Shown here: positions 24,199 through 31,841 of the stretch, piece by piece
Layout of the letters: the number at the start of each line of letters is the position of its first letter
How positions within the stretch are numbered: position 1 is the first letter of the stretch
Origin: UMGS1958 sp045542415
GTDB lineage: Bacteria; Bacillota; Clostridia; UBA1381
Direction: 5' to 3'
Assembly: GCA_045542415.1 (NCBI GenBank)
Contig: JAZQKZ010000088.1
Coordinates: 1-64,000, forward strand
Length of the DNA stretch: 64,000 nt
The notes under the pieces: model-generated
Told to the model about the DNA's origin: nothing
The model's input: only the letters and a program-made list of their open reading frames with translations
The model's database searches: none
Position numbers and translations under genes: made by a program

Positions 24199-24630
24199 AT
24201 GTCCAGTGTTAAAGATTTAATCAAAGGATCAATCTCACCAAAAGAGATTGAGGTTCCAATAACCGAGAAATCCAGTAGAGGTGTTTACAGCGTAAGCATC
24301 ACATACAACCGCAATGGCAAACGTTTAAGTATCACAAATGCTCTCGCTTCTCGTTTGGAGTTAGAGGGGTATGTTAGAATAGGGTTACTCCCAGATAAAA
24401 GGTATTTGATTTTATCGAAAGATTCAGAAGAACTTGACGAATACGAGTATAGCGACACGTCAAGTCGACCGATCATCTATGATAGTGGTCTCGTTGAAGG
24501 GATTGTATATGGCTTTGGGCTCGAATCTGTATATGAGAATAGGACATCCGTATCTTTTTCAAATGTGAAATTTGACGACAAAAACTTAGCCGTAGTAATC
24601 AAAATTCCTGAGGTTGATGAGATTGATTAA
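24199..24630 (+). CDS. Hypothetical protein, first gene of the DUF927 module
   Basis: A 143-residue protein, beta-rich, acidic towards the C-terminus, with a strong AAGGAGG ribosome-binding site. 'SVSITYNRNGKRLSITNALASRLELEGYVRIGLLPDKRYLIL' resembles a small beta-barrel, perhaps of the AbrB/SpoVT or transcription-factor-like type, but I could not confirm a motif. A TATAAT box about 50 bp upstream may drive it. It lies 75 bp before the DUF927 gene, separated from it by a perfect hairpin. Confidence 0.6.
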   Translation: MSSVKDLIKGSISPKEIEVPITEKSSRGVYSVSITYNRNGKRLSITNALASRLELEGYVRIGLLPDKRYLILSKDSEELDEYEYSDTSSRPIIYDSGLVEGIVYGFGLESVYENRTSVSFSNVKFDDKNLAVVIKIPEVDEID

Positions 24631-24647
24631 GTAATCAAAACAAATGT

Positions 24648-24675
24648 TGTCAGGCTTGTATATTCAAGCCTGACA
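24648..24675. promoter_or_regulatory. Perfect 11-bp-arm hairpin without T-run
   Basis: TGTCAGGCTTG and CAAGCCTGACA are exact complements separated by 6 nt, 30 bp before the DUF927 start. No T-run follows, so it is not a standard terminator. It could be an operator, an RNA-stability element or a weak attenuator. Confidence 0.5.
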
Positions 24676-24704
24676 GTTACCTAAAAGACAAGGAGGTTTA
24701 CAAA

Positions 24705-26486
24705 ATGGGTATACTAGCAGAGTTACCGAAAGAACAGCTTAAGAAACTACCTCATCCTAATATTGTAGAAATGAAGGGCAAGGTTTATTTTGAGTATTCT
24801 GACAAAGAAGGAAATGTACACTATGAGTATGTTTGCATGCCTATAAACGTACCGTCTACAACGTATGATATTTTTACAGGCAAAACCGTTTATTTCTTTG
24901 AAAATCCATATGGCAATCTGGTCGAAATCAAGCCCGATAAATTGTGTTTTAAAGAAATTCTTTCAATTGCAAACTATGGATTTGAAGTTACTATTTTCAA
25001 CTCATCTTATTTCATACAATACCTTTACAATTTAATTTCACTTAGCGAACACAAGAAATCATACAAAAAACTGGGTTTCCAATTTTATAACGGTCAAGAT
25101 AGATTCTTCTGGAATAAGATGATTCCTTCAGGGATTAATAAAAGTACATATAACGGAGAGATTAACATCACAGCTAAGGGAAGGCTCAGAAATTGGAGAA
25201 AAGGGATTATCAAATTGGTCGAAGGCAATCAGCCTTTAGAACTTACGATTTCTGTTGCCTTTGCATCTATTATTTTGGGATATATAGGTCAAGAGCGTGC
25301 GATAGATAGCTCAATCATTCATTTTTGGGCAATGTCATCTACAGGTAAAAGTACGGCTGCAAAGCTTGCTGCCTCGGTATTCGGTAGTCCTAACATCTCA
25401 GACAACTCACTTATCAGCTCGTTCTTTTCTACTGGTAATGCCCTGGTTCAATCGCTTAGTAATCTATGCGGAGTTCTAAAAATAATTGATGATACTTCCT
25501 GTGCTACCGTAAAGGATATGCAAAGTCTAGTATACAAGTTAGCAAACGGTAGAGATAAAGATAGACTGACAGGCGACATCGAGAGAATGAAGTCCGGGAC
25601 GTGGAGATGTCTTGTGCTTACTACGGGTGAAAAGCCCCTTCTCGATGATAATTCAAATCCTGGTGCAATAGCGAGAGTTGTAGAGTTTAATTTCCCGTTC
25701 ACAAAGGATGCTAACCATTCTCATCTACTAAATGAGTTTACGAATCAAGAATATGGAACAGCTGTTGCGTTTTTTGCTGAAAAATTAATAAAGGTTGGTA
25801 AAGGCAAAGTATTAGAGTTATATGATAAAGAATATGCACGTATATTGTCATGCTTGGGTTCAAAATCCTTGAATGAGAGACTTTGTAAGGTATATACGTT
25901 AATAGTATTAGCATCCAGATTTTCAAATCATTTCTTTAACTGGAAATTTGATTATAAAAAATTAAGAAATCTAGTTATTCATACGAATGAAATTAGAAAA
26001 AGTAAAGAAGATATCTACGAAGAAATTCTTGATAAGATATTGTCACAGATTACAGTTAGGCAAAACGAGCTCGAAATAACACACAACGGAAGGAATTATA
26101 TTACACCTTCGTTTACTATTCATAGCTCTGGCAATAATATCGTAAATTCTCCTAGACACAAATTTATCGGTAAGCTCAAATTGCAGGGTGCAGAAAAAAG
26201 AATCTGTGAGCTTTCAATTGATAGATATGTGATAGATGATATAATTGATTCAGAAGTGAATTATAATCATACAGAACGTCAGCGTATTTATAAGTACTTT
26301 AAAATCAAGAATTATATTGAAACGCCCTCTGGAGGTACAGGTTATGCAATGAAGCATACATTGGGTGGTGTGAGAAGTTATTGTATAAAATTTAATTGCT
26401 CGGAAGTGTTTTATAATCGAGATGAACAGGTAGATTTCGCAAAAAATATTACAGAACAAATTTTGAATCAGGAGGTGTCACAATGA
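24705..26486 (+). CDS. DUF927 domain ATPase (Cch-like replication helicase)
   Basis: A 593-residue protein with a central P-loop ATPase: Walker A 'AMSSTGKST' at about 209-217 and Walker B 'LKIIDDTS', then a sensor-like 'CLVLTTGEKPLL'. This matches DUF927, found in Cch proteins of SCC elements and in other mobile elements, where the ATPase acts as a replicative helicase. The N-terminal 170 residues are a beta-rich region, and the C-terminal 150 residues probably include a winged-helix-like part. It overlaps the next small gene (ATGA), with recombinase 2 just behind, the same order as cch-ccr in SCC-type cassettes. Confidence 0.85.
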   Translation: MGILAELPKEQLKKLPHPNIVEMKGKVYFEYSDKEGNVHYEYVCMPINVPSTTYDIFTGKTVYFFENPYGNLVEIKPDKLCFKEILSIANYGFEVTIFNSSYFIQYLYNLISLSEHKKSYKKLGFQFYNGQDRFFWNKMIPSGINKSTYNGEINITAKGRLRNWRKGIIKLVEGNQPLELTISVAFASIILGYIGQERAIDSSIIHFWAMSSTGKSTAAKLAASVFGSPNISDNSLISSFFSTGNALVQSLSNLCGVLKIIDDTSCATVKDMQSLVYKLANGRDKDRLTGDIERMKSGTWRCLVLTTGEKPLLDDNSNPGAIARVVEFNFPFTKDANHSHLLNEFTNQEYGTAVAFFAEKLIKVGKGKVLELYDKEYARILSCLGSKSLNERLCKVYTLIVLASRFSNHFFNWKFDYKKLRNLVIHTNEIRKSKEDIYEEILDKILSQITVRQNELEITHNGRNYITPSFTIHSSGNNIVNSPRHKFIGKLKLQGAEKRICELSIDRYVIDDIIDSEVNYNHTERQRIYKYFKIKNYIETPSGGTGYAMKHTLGGVRSYCIKFNCSEVFYNRDEQVDFAKNITEQILNQEVSQ

Positions 26487-26626
26487 CAGCAACAACATTA
26501 CGGTCGGAATTGATTAACAAGAGAGTTAAGAATAAAATTCATTTCGAACCTGATGACAAGAGGCTAGATAACGATGCGTTGTTCAAACTTTTATTAGAAA
26601 TTTTACAAAAAGATGAGGAGGGATAA
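26483..26626 (+). CDS. Small hypothetical protein (47 aa)
   Basis: Begins at the ATG overlapping the DUF927 stop (ATGA), with GGAGGTG upstream, and ends 3 bp before the recombinase 2 start; its last codons contain that gene's GGAGG. It encodes 47 residues, basic at the front and acidic at the end. The tight coupling on both sides argues that it is real. No family recognised. Confidence 0.6.
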   Translation: MTATTLRSELINKRVKNKIHFEPDDKRLDNDALFKLLLEILQKDEEG

Positions 26627-26629
26627 TTT

Positions 26630-28102
26630 ATGGCAAAAATAAAAGCAGCAGTATATACTAGATACTCAAGCAACAACCAAACCGAAGCTTCCAACGCTGC
26701 TCAGTATAGAGCTTGCAAAAAATATGCAGATGAGCATGATATTGAAATTATAAAAATCTATGCAGATGAAGCAAAGACAGGAACGAATGATAATCGACCT
26801 GAATTTCAGCGAATGTTAAGTGATTCAGCAAACGGAGAATTTTCAGTTTTATTAATTCACAAAACTGATCGATTTTCCAGAAACAAAGCTAATTCGATAT
26901 GTGCCAAAGCACAGCTTGAAACGAATGGTGTTTCAGTGATAAGTGTAGTGGAACAATTTGGTGATGGTCCCGAAGGCATTATCATGGAATCACTGATGGA
27001 GGGTTGGGCTCAATATTATTCTATGAATCTTAGCAGAGAAGTTAAGAAAGGGCAATACGAATCAGCCTTAAAACAGTTGTTCCTCGGCGGAGTTCCACCC
27101 TTAGGCTACAAGGTTAAAAATCAGAAGTACATACTTGATGACTTTAATGCAAGAGCTGTTAAATTAATATTTGATATGTATTGTTCAAGATACTCACATA
27201 AAAAAATAGCCGATGAATTAAACAGACGTGGTTATAAGACACAGAGAGGTAAAAGATTTACCAAGAACGCAATTAGAAATATTATTATGAATGAGAGGTA
27301 CACTGGTGTATATATTTACAATCAAAGACAAAGTAAAGGCAAGTACAGCGGCAAGAGAAATAATAGTGCCCAAAAAGATGCCTCAGAGATAATAAGACAT
27401 GAAGGGGCTATTCCTCAGATAATATCAAAGGAGCAATTTCAGAAAGCTCAGGACATTTTGAGAAAACATGAACATCTGAGAGGCGGTAAAAATCATAGGT
27501 ATTTGCTCACAGGAAAAGTCAATTGCGGTTGCGGCGGCTTGATGTGGGGAAACACAAGAAAGTCCGGCAGAAATAAGATTCAGCATTCGTATTATAGATG
27601 CGATAAATGTGGGCATGAAATAAATATAAAGTATCTTGATGAATTTACAATTAATTCCATCAAGGCAAATATCGTATATTCTTATGATAAATCGTTACCC
27701 AAAATAACTAAAGAATTTAATGACTACGTTAAAAAGAATAAGGAATCACTTAATGGTGAAATTCACTCGTTAAAAGTGAAAATTGATGGTTATAAAAAGA
27801 AAGTCGAAAATCTTTTAGATAAGCTTTCGGATACAGATGAAAATAATGCAAGTACACAAGCTGTATTAAATAAGATTTCGGAGTTACAGAAAACGATAGA
27901 AAATTTAGAAGCTAATAAATCAGACTTAGAAAGAAAAATGAATGTTACATACGCAACATCAGAGATTAATAAGGCTTTTAAAAATCTTATGCCTTATATT
28001 ATTGAAAATGATACTATTGCAGTTAGAAATTTTATTGATGAAAACATTAGAGAAATTAAAGTTGATAGAAAAAATAATACCGTAGAGGTGATTACAAGAT
28101 AG
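26630..28102 (+). CDS. Large serine recombinase 2
   Basis: A 490-residue relative of recombinase 1. Catalytic serine in 'YTRYSSNNQ' near residue 12, 'DEAKTGTNDNRPEFQRM', 'IHKTDRFSRNKA', a recombinase domain to about 265, a compact zinc ribbon ('CGCGGLMW' ... 'YRCDKCGHE', about 299-330) and a coiled coil at about 365-440. The two recombinases differ clearly in sequence, so they are not a recent duplication and could form a CcrA/CcrB-like pair. It is the last gene before the inverted tmRNA copy 2, followed by a terminator, as expected if it lies next to the end of its element. Confidence 0.93.
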   Translation: MAKIKAAVYTRYSSNNQTEASNAAQYRACKKYADEHDIEIIKIYADEAKTGTNDNRPEFQRMLSDSANGEFSVLLIHKTDRFSRNKANSICAKAQLETNGVSVISVVEQFGDGPEGIIMESLMEGWAQYYSMNLSREVKKGQYESALKQLFLGGVPPLGYKVKNQKYILDDFNARAVKLIFDMYCSRYSHKKIADELNRRGYKTQRGKRFTKNAIRNIIMNERYTGVYIYNQRQSKGKYSGKRNNSAQKDASEIIRHEGAIPQIISKEQFQKAQDILRKHEHLRGGKNHRYLLTGKVNCGCGGLMWGNTRKSGRNKIQHSYYRCDKCGHEINIKYLDEFTINSIKANIVYSYDKSLPKITKEFNDYVKKNKESLNGEIHSLKVKIDGYKKKVENLLDKLSDTDENNASTQAVLNKISELQKTIENLEANKSDLERKMNVTYATSEINKAFKNLMPYIIENDTIAVRNFIDENIREIKVDRKNNTVEVITR

Positions 28103-28109
28103 ATTTAGT

Positions 28110-28147
28110 CCCTGTGTGTCAAACCAACAGACACACGGGGATTTTTT
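28110..28147 (+). terminator. Rho-independent terminator
   Basis: CCCTGTGTGTC pairs with GACACACGGGG, followed by ATTTTTT, 7 bp after the recombinase 2 stop. Bases 28148-28332 beyond it contain no gene and no feature that I recognise. Confidence 0.85.
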
Positions 28148-28332
28148 CGCTCTGTCGCCGGACGGTGGGTTGTGGTGTGTTCGCTCAACTCCACCATCAG
28201 ACAACACGTCTCGATGTGACACGGCTGAAATCCAGGAGAAACCAGCATTTTCGACCTTGTCAAAAACGCTGACCTAACAGTAAAAAAAGCCTGACCTAAT
28301 GTTCCTTTTTACACGTCATGATTTAAAGAAAA

Positions 28333-28363
28333 ACATAAAAAAAACAGGCTATCTTTGCCTGTT
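28333..28363 (-). terminator. Terminator of tmRNA gene 2
   Basis: On the minus strand AACAGGC pairs with GCCTGTT around a 7-nt loop and runs into a long T-run, about 20 nt after the tmRNA 3' end. Confidence 0.8.
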
Positions 28364-28383
28364 AACGTGTGACTGGGTATGTA

Positions 28384-28724
28384 TGGAGAGGAGAATCGAA
28401 CTCCTGTCCGAAAACAAATCCGCGAGAACCTCTCCGAGTGCAGGTTATGGTCTGCGTTCCCTTACTGCCGATTCCACAACCAAAGTCGGCAGCTTAGTAG
28501 TCACTTGTGCGTGACCGGAGCCGTGACACTCTCCGATGCACGTTCACCACTGGTATTCACCTCAGCCTGCGTCGTGGTACTCGCAGGGGAGATGAGCTGC
28601 TTAGGCAGCTAATGCTACTCTATTGTTAGCGTTTATATTTAAGTTTGAGCCTTGTTGAAGCGGCTGACTCATCCGCTACTCGCTATTCCCGGTTCATCAT
28701 CCCCGTCGAAGCCATTGCAGCCCC
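28384..28724 (-). ncRNA. ssrA: Transfer-messenger RNA, copy 2 (acceptor stem damaged)
   Basis: A second complete tmRNA body, clearly homologous to copy 1 but diverged, with paired changes that preserve stems (for example GTGG/CCAC in copy 1 is GCGG/CCGC here). The tag frame (28630-28601) again reads ANNRVALAA, with different codons. The 5' end GGGGCTG is kept, but after the T-arm (AGGAG-TTCGATT-CTCCT) the 3' strand reads CTCCA instead of CAGCTCCA: three bases are missing, leaving only four of seven acceptor pairs. It has its own promoter and terminator. Probably poorly charged or inactive now. Confidence 0.92.
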
Positions 28725-28746
28725 ATATAGATGATTTCGTTATTAC

Positions 28747-28775
28747 ATTATAACATAAGTTTAGACTGATTGCAA
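28747..28775 (-). promoter_or_regulatory. Promoter of tmRNA gene 2
   Basis: Minus-strand TTGCAA (28775-28770) and perfect TATAAT (28752-28747), 17-bp spacer. Sequence and position match the promoter of copy 1. Confidence 0.8.
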
Positions 28776-28828
28776 GTGTTTTATTCCTTGCTGCTGTAAA
28801 TATTTTATGAATAATTTTTTAAAATGTA

Positions 28829-28884
28829 TTGACAAACACTGTTTTTAGTGCTATACTAACTGTACTAATACAATTAATACAGTT
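28829..28884 (+). promoter_or_regulatory. Promoter and operator of the GntR-ABC operon
   Basis: TTGACA (28829-28834), 17-bp spacer, TATACT (28852-28857). Directly behind the -10 box lies a 27-bp dyad (28858-28884) with arms AACTGTA/TACAGTT and inner TAAT/ATTA. Its position would block transcription start, as expected for autoregulation by the YtrA-like repressor encoded first in the operon. Confidence 0.8.
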
Positions 28885-28900
28885 AAAGGGAGGTGTGAAT

Positions 28901-29281
28901 ATGATAAGCTTGGACTATAAGGACGGCAGAACTATCCATGAGCAGATAGAAGCCCGGTTTCGTGAGTTGATAGTTAACGGGATTTTGCAGCCGGATGAGC
29001 AGATGCCGTCGGTGCGTGAATTGTCTGTAAGTCTTACGGTAAATCCGAATACCGTACAAAGAGCATATAAAAAGCTTGAAGCGGAGGGATTTATATACAG
29101 CGTAAAGGGTAAAGGAAGCTTTGTTTCAGCGGTCGGGGATGTAAAAAATACCGAGAGAATCAATGAAATTTATAACACCTTGACGGATGCGGTCAAGGAA
29201 TTAATGTATCTGGGTGAGGATAAGGAAAAAATCGATAATATTATAAGAAATGTATATTTACAGAAGGGGGAAGAATTATGA
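28901..29281 (+). CDS. GntR-family transcriptional regulator (YtrA subfamily)
   Basis: A 126-residue repressor with only the winged-helix GntR domain: 'IHEQIEARFRELIVNGILQPDEQMPSVRELS' then 'VNPNTVQRAYKKLEAEGFIYSVKGKGSFV', plus a short C-terminal helical tail, as in YtrA regulators of ABC exporter operons. ATG at 28901 follows AAGGGAGG; the longer frame from 28829 would begin in the -35 box. It overlaps the ATPase gene (ATGA). Likely binds the dyad at 28858-28884. In related systems the inducer is often a cell-wall-active antibiotic, but nothing here shows which. Confidence 0.92.
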   Translation: MISLDYKDGRTIHEQIEARFRELIVNGILQPDEQMPSVRELSVSLTVNPNTVQRAYKKLEAEGFIYSVKGKGSFVSAVGDVKNTERINEIYNTLTDAVKELMYLGEDKEKIDNIIRNVYLQKGEEL

Positions 29282-30177
29282 TAAAGGTATCAAACGTAAC
29301 AAAGCATTTTGATGACTATAAGGTGCTTGACAATATAAGTCTCGAGGTAAAAAAAGGTACAATTTACGGTCTTGTCGGACCGAACGGAGCAGGAAAAACA
29401 ACTATTATAAATCACATCACGGGAGTATTGCAGCCGGAGGAGGGTGCAATTACAATTGACGGCGAGCCGGTGTTTGAGAATGAGAGTATCAAACGCAGAT
29501 TTTTAAGTATTTCGGATGATTGGTTTTATTATAGTGTATATACAATAAAAGAAATGGCGGCATTTTATGCGGCAATTTATCCGAGCTTCAGCTATGAACG
29601 ATATAATTCGATTAAGGAAATATTTAAAATAGAAGAAAAGCGTCAGATAAGGAAGCTGTCAAAGGGAATGAAAAAGCAAGTGGCATTCTGGCTGTCATTG
29701 TCGGCAAAGCCTGAAGTGCTTATACTTGATGAGCCGTTGGACGGACTTGATCCGGTAATGCGTAAGCAGGTGCTTAACATGGTTATAGCGGACGTAATAG
29801 ACCGTGAAATGACAGTGCTTGTATCGTCACATAATCTGCGTGAGCTTGAGGATATATGTGACTGGGTTGGCGTTATACATAAGGGAAAAATGATAATTGA
29901 AAAGCCGCTTGATGATTTAAAAGGCAGCGTGTGTAAATATCAGGTTGTGCTGAGTGATGAAATTTGTAAGGAACTTGAGAAAAGTGATGATATACTGCAT
30001 ATTTCAAAGACAGGTGCGGTGTATAATGTCATTATCAGAGGTGACATTGAAAAGAATGATATCAGAATGAAAGAGCTTTCACCGGTACTTTGTGAGCGTG
30101 TAAGCCTAACATTGGAGGAAGTGTTTATATACGAGTTGGGGGGACTTGGTTATGATTTTACGAACATCATTGTTTAA
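29278..30177 (+). CDS. ABC transporter ATP-binding protein
   Basis: A 299-residue ABC-2 type exporter ATPase. Walker A 'GPNGAGKTT' near residue 38, a Q-loop region, signature 'RKLSKGMKKQ' near 125, Walker B 'VLILDEPLDGLDP' near 147 and the switch His in 'VSSHNLRELEDICD'. The C-terminal 80 residues form the usual extra domain of this class. It is translationally coupled to the GntR gene upstream and overlaps the membrane subunit downstream by about 26 bp. The cargo is unknown; YtrB-like ATPases are closest in context. Confidence 0.93.
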   Translation: MIKVSNVTKHFDDYKVLDNISLEVKKGTIYGLVGPNGAGKTTIINHITGVLQPEEGAITIDGEPVFENESIKRRFLSISDDWFYYSVYTIKEMAAFYAAIYPSFSYERYNSIKEIFKIEEKRQIRKLSKGMKKQVAFWLSLSAKPEVLILDEPLDGLDPVMRKQVLNMVIADVIDREMTVLVSSHNLRELEDICDWVGVIHKGKMIIEKPLDDLKGSVCKYQVVLSDEICKELEKSDDILHISKTGAVYNVIIRGDIEKNDIRMKELSPVLCERVSLTLEEVFIYELGGLGYDFTNIIV

Positions 30178-31819
30178 TCGGGGGATTTATAAATCCGTAT
30201 TGAAGCGATTCTGGTGGGTGATGATAGTGCATCTGCTGTGCTTGCAGGGAGGTCATTTATTATGCGATATAGATGTGATTGAGCTTACATCGGCTTCTGA
30301 CAACAGCAAAAATCTTATTCAGGATATGTGGTATGGCGGTGTGTGTTCAATTGTATTTTCAATAATAATAGCATTGTTTGCCTATCAATCAATTCATTCA
30401 AAGAAACAAGCGATTTTTATTCACAGCTTGCCAATAAGCAAAGAAGCAAATTTCATTTCGTCTGCACTTGCAGGACTGACGATGTTAATAATTCCTATTA
30501 TAATAAATGGGCTTATTATGCTGTATTGTGAGCTGAATTGGATAGTGGGCTATTACACGGCTGGCTCGGCATTTATTTGGGTTGGCATGAATTTATTGTT
30601 TGCGTTCATTATGTTTGCATATGTAACGCTTGCGGCAGTGGTGACAGGAAACGGTGCGGCAACGGTTGTGCTGAGCGTTGTAATTTTGATTGCAACCTAC
30701 AGTCTGCCGACAACATTTGAGCTTTTGGCAGATAAATATTTATTGGGATATGAGGTTTATATCGGTGAGAGAGGTAACTTAACACTGCATTTACTTTCGT
30801 GGCTTACAGTGATGGCTTGCAGATTGCATATAAATTCCTTGTCAGTGAAGTCGGTTGAGATTATGGACTTTGTTCCTCATATAGCAGTGGCGGTTATACT
30901 GTATATAACATCATTTGTATTATACAGAAAAAGAAAGCTTGAAACAGCCGGAGAAGCCGCAGGCTTCAATGTACTCAAACCGATTTTGAAATATTTAGTC
31001 ACTTTTCTGGCGAGCGTATTTGCCGTGAATATATTTTTTGGCGACTCGATAAATCCTGTATTCCTGATTATAGCGGTAATTATGGTAAGTGCTGTAGTTT
31101 ATTTTGGTATAGAGATGGCAATAAACAAAACACTCCGTGTTCTGAAAAGCTACAAAGGATATCTTGTATTTGTGGTAGTTATGGCAGTTTTTACGGTGTT
31201 ATTTACTAACACGAGCTTTTTCGGTTATGAAACAAGAGTACCCGATGTTGAGGATATAGAAAATGTTGCATTGTATGACTATAATGAAACCAATGCGTGG
31301 GGTACATATATTCCGTATGTGGAAAACGAAGAATTAAAGCAGTTTACAACAGAGCTTCATAAAGAAATTATCGAGAATAATATGATAGTAAGCGGTCCGG
31401 ATTCGGAGTATTATTTGAAGATAAAGTATAGGCTGAAAAACGGCAGGGTTATCAGCAGAAAATACGGAATAGACCGACAGATTTATTATAAGGCAATGGA
31501 CAAATGCTATGAATATGAGGATTGGAGAGTAGCGAGACATAAATTGTATAAGGATGAGAATTTTCTTGAAGATGTCAAATGTATAGGAATCGGCAATATT
31601 GTATATCTTTACGGAGATGATTGTCAGAAGCTACTTGACCTCCTGTATCAGGATGCAATAGAATTGCATGATGATTATACAGGGATTACGGGAAAATCGT
31701 ATGATGTAATGATGTATTATAAAAATGGTGAATATGTGCAATTGAACAGTATAAACAACTGGTGTGAAAACACCGTGGCGTGGTTAACAGAAATTGGAGA
31801 ATGGCAGAAGCTGAAATGA
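30152..31819 (+). CDS. ABC-2 type membrane subunit, paralogue 1
   Basis: A 555-residue membrane protein. ATG at 30152 overlaps the ATPase end; the in-frame TTG just before it is less likely. About eight transmembrane helices lie in the first 365 residues. 'HSKKQAIFIHSLPISKEANF' near 86-105 is a loop shared with the next gene and looks like the coupling loop to the ATPase. After the last helix and the 'FFGYETRVPDVED' motif (near 352) comes a soluble domain of about 200 residues, presumably extracytoplasmic. Tandem paralogue of the next gene, with which it may form a heterodimer. Confidence 0.8.
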   Translation: MILRTSLFNRGIYKSVLKRFWWVMIVHLLCLQGGHLLCDIDVIELTSASDNSKNLIQDMWYGGVCSIVFSIIIALFAYQSIHSKKQAIFIHSLPISKEANFISSALAGLTMLIIPIIINGLIMLYCELNWIVGYYTAGSAFIWVGMNLLFAFIMFAYVTLAAVVTGNGAATVVLSVVILIATYSLPTTFELLADKYLLGYEVYIGERGNLTLHLLSWLTVMACRLHINSLSVKSVEIMDFVPHIAVAVILYITSFVLYRKRKLETAGEAAGFNVLKPILKYLVTFLASVFAVNIFFGDSINPVFLIIAVIMVSAVVYFGIEMAINKTLRVLKSYKGYLVFVVVMAVFTVLFTNTSFFGYETRVPDVEDIENVALYDYNETNAWGTYIPYVENEELKQFTTELHKEIIENNMIVSGPDSEYYLKIKYRLKNGRVISRKYGIDRQIYYKAMDKCYEYEDWRVARHKLYKDENFLEDVKCIGIGNIVYLYGDDCQKLLDLLYQDAIELHDDYTGITGKSYDVMMYYKNGEYVQLNSINNWCENTVAWLTEIGEWQKLK

Positions 31820-31841
31820 CGAAATAAAGGAGGGAACAAAC

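Larger units (their letters stand above)
14306..28383 (+). mobile_element. Composite genomic island with serine-recombinase/DUF927 module
   Basis: Between the tmRNA 3' fragment and the 3' end of the second tmRNA lies a block of accessory genes: restriction-modification, HD dNTPase, amidoligase cluster, two large serine recombinases, a DUF927 ATPase and small unknowns. The recombinase-ATPase-recombinase order resembles the ccr/cch core of SCC-type cassettes. Exact ends were not defined: no clean terminal repeat pair could be shown for this block, so the limits given are those of the flanking tmRNA sequences. Confidence 0.5.

Noticed and set aside
28299..28612. Two overlapping open frames over tmRNA copy 2
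   Set aside because: They lie antisense to a clear tmRNA gene and its terminator, with no start signals.
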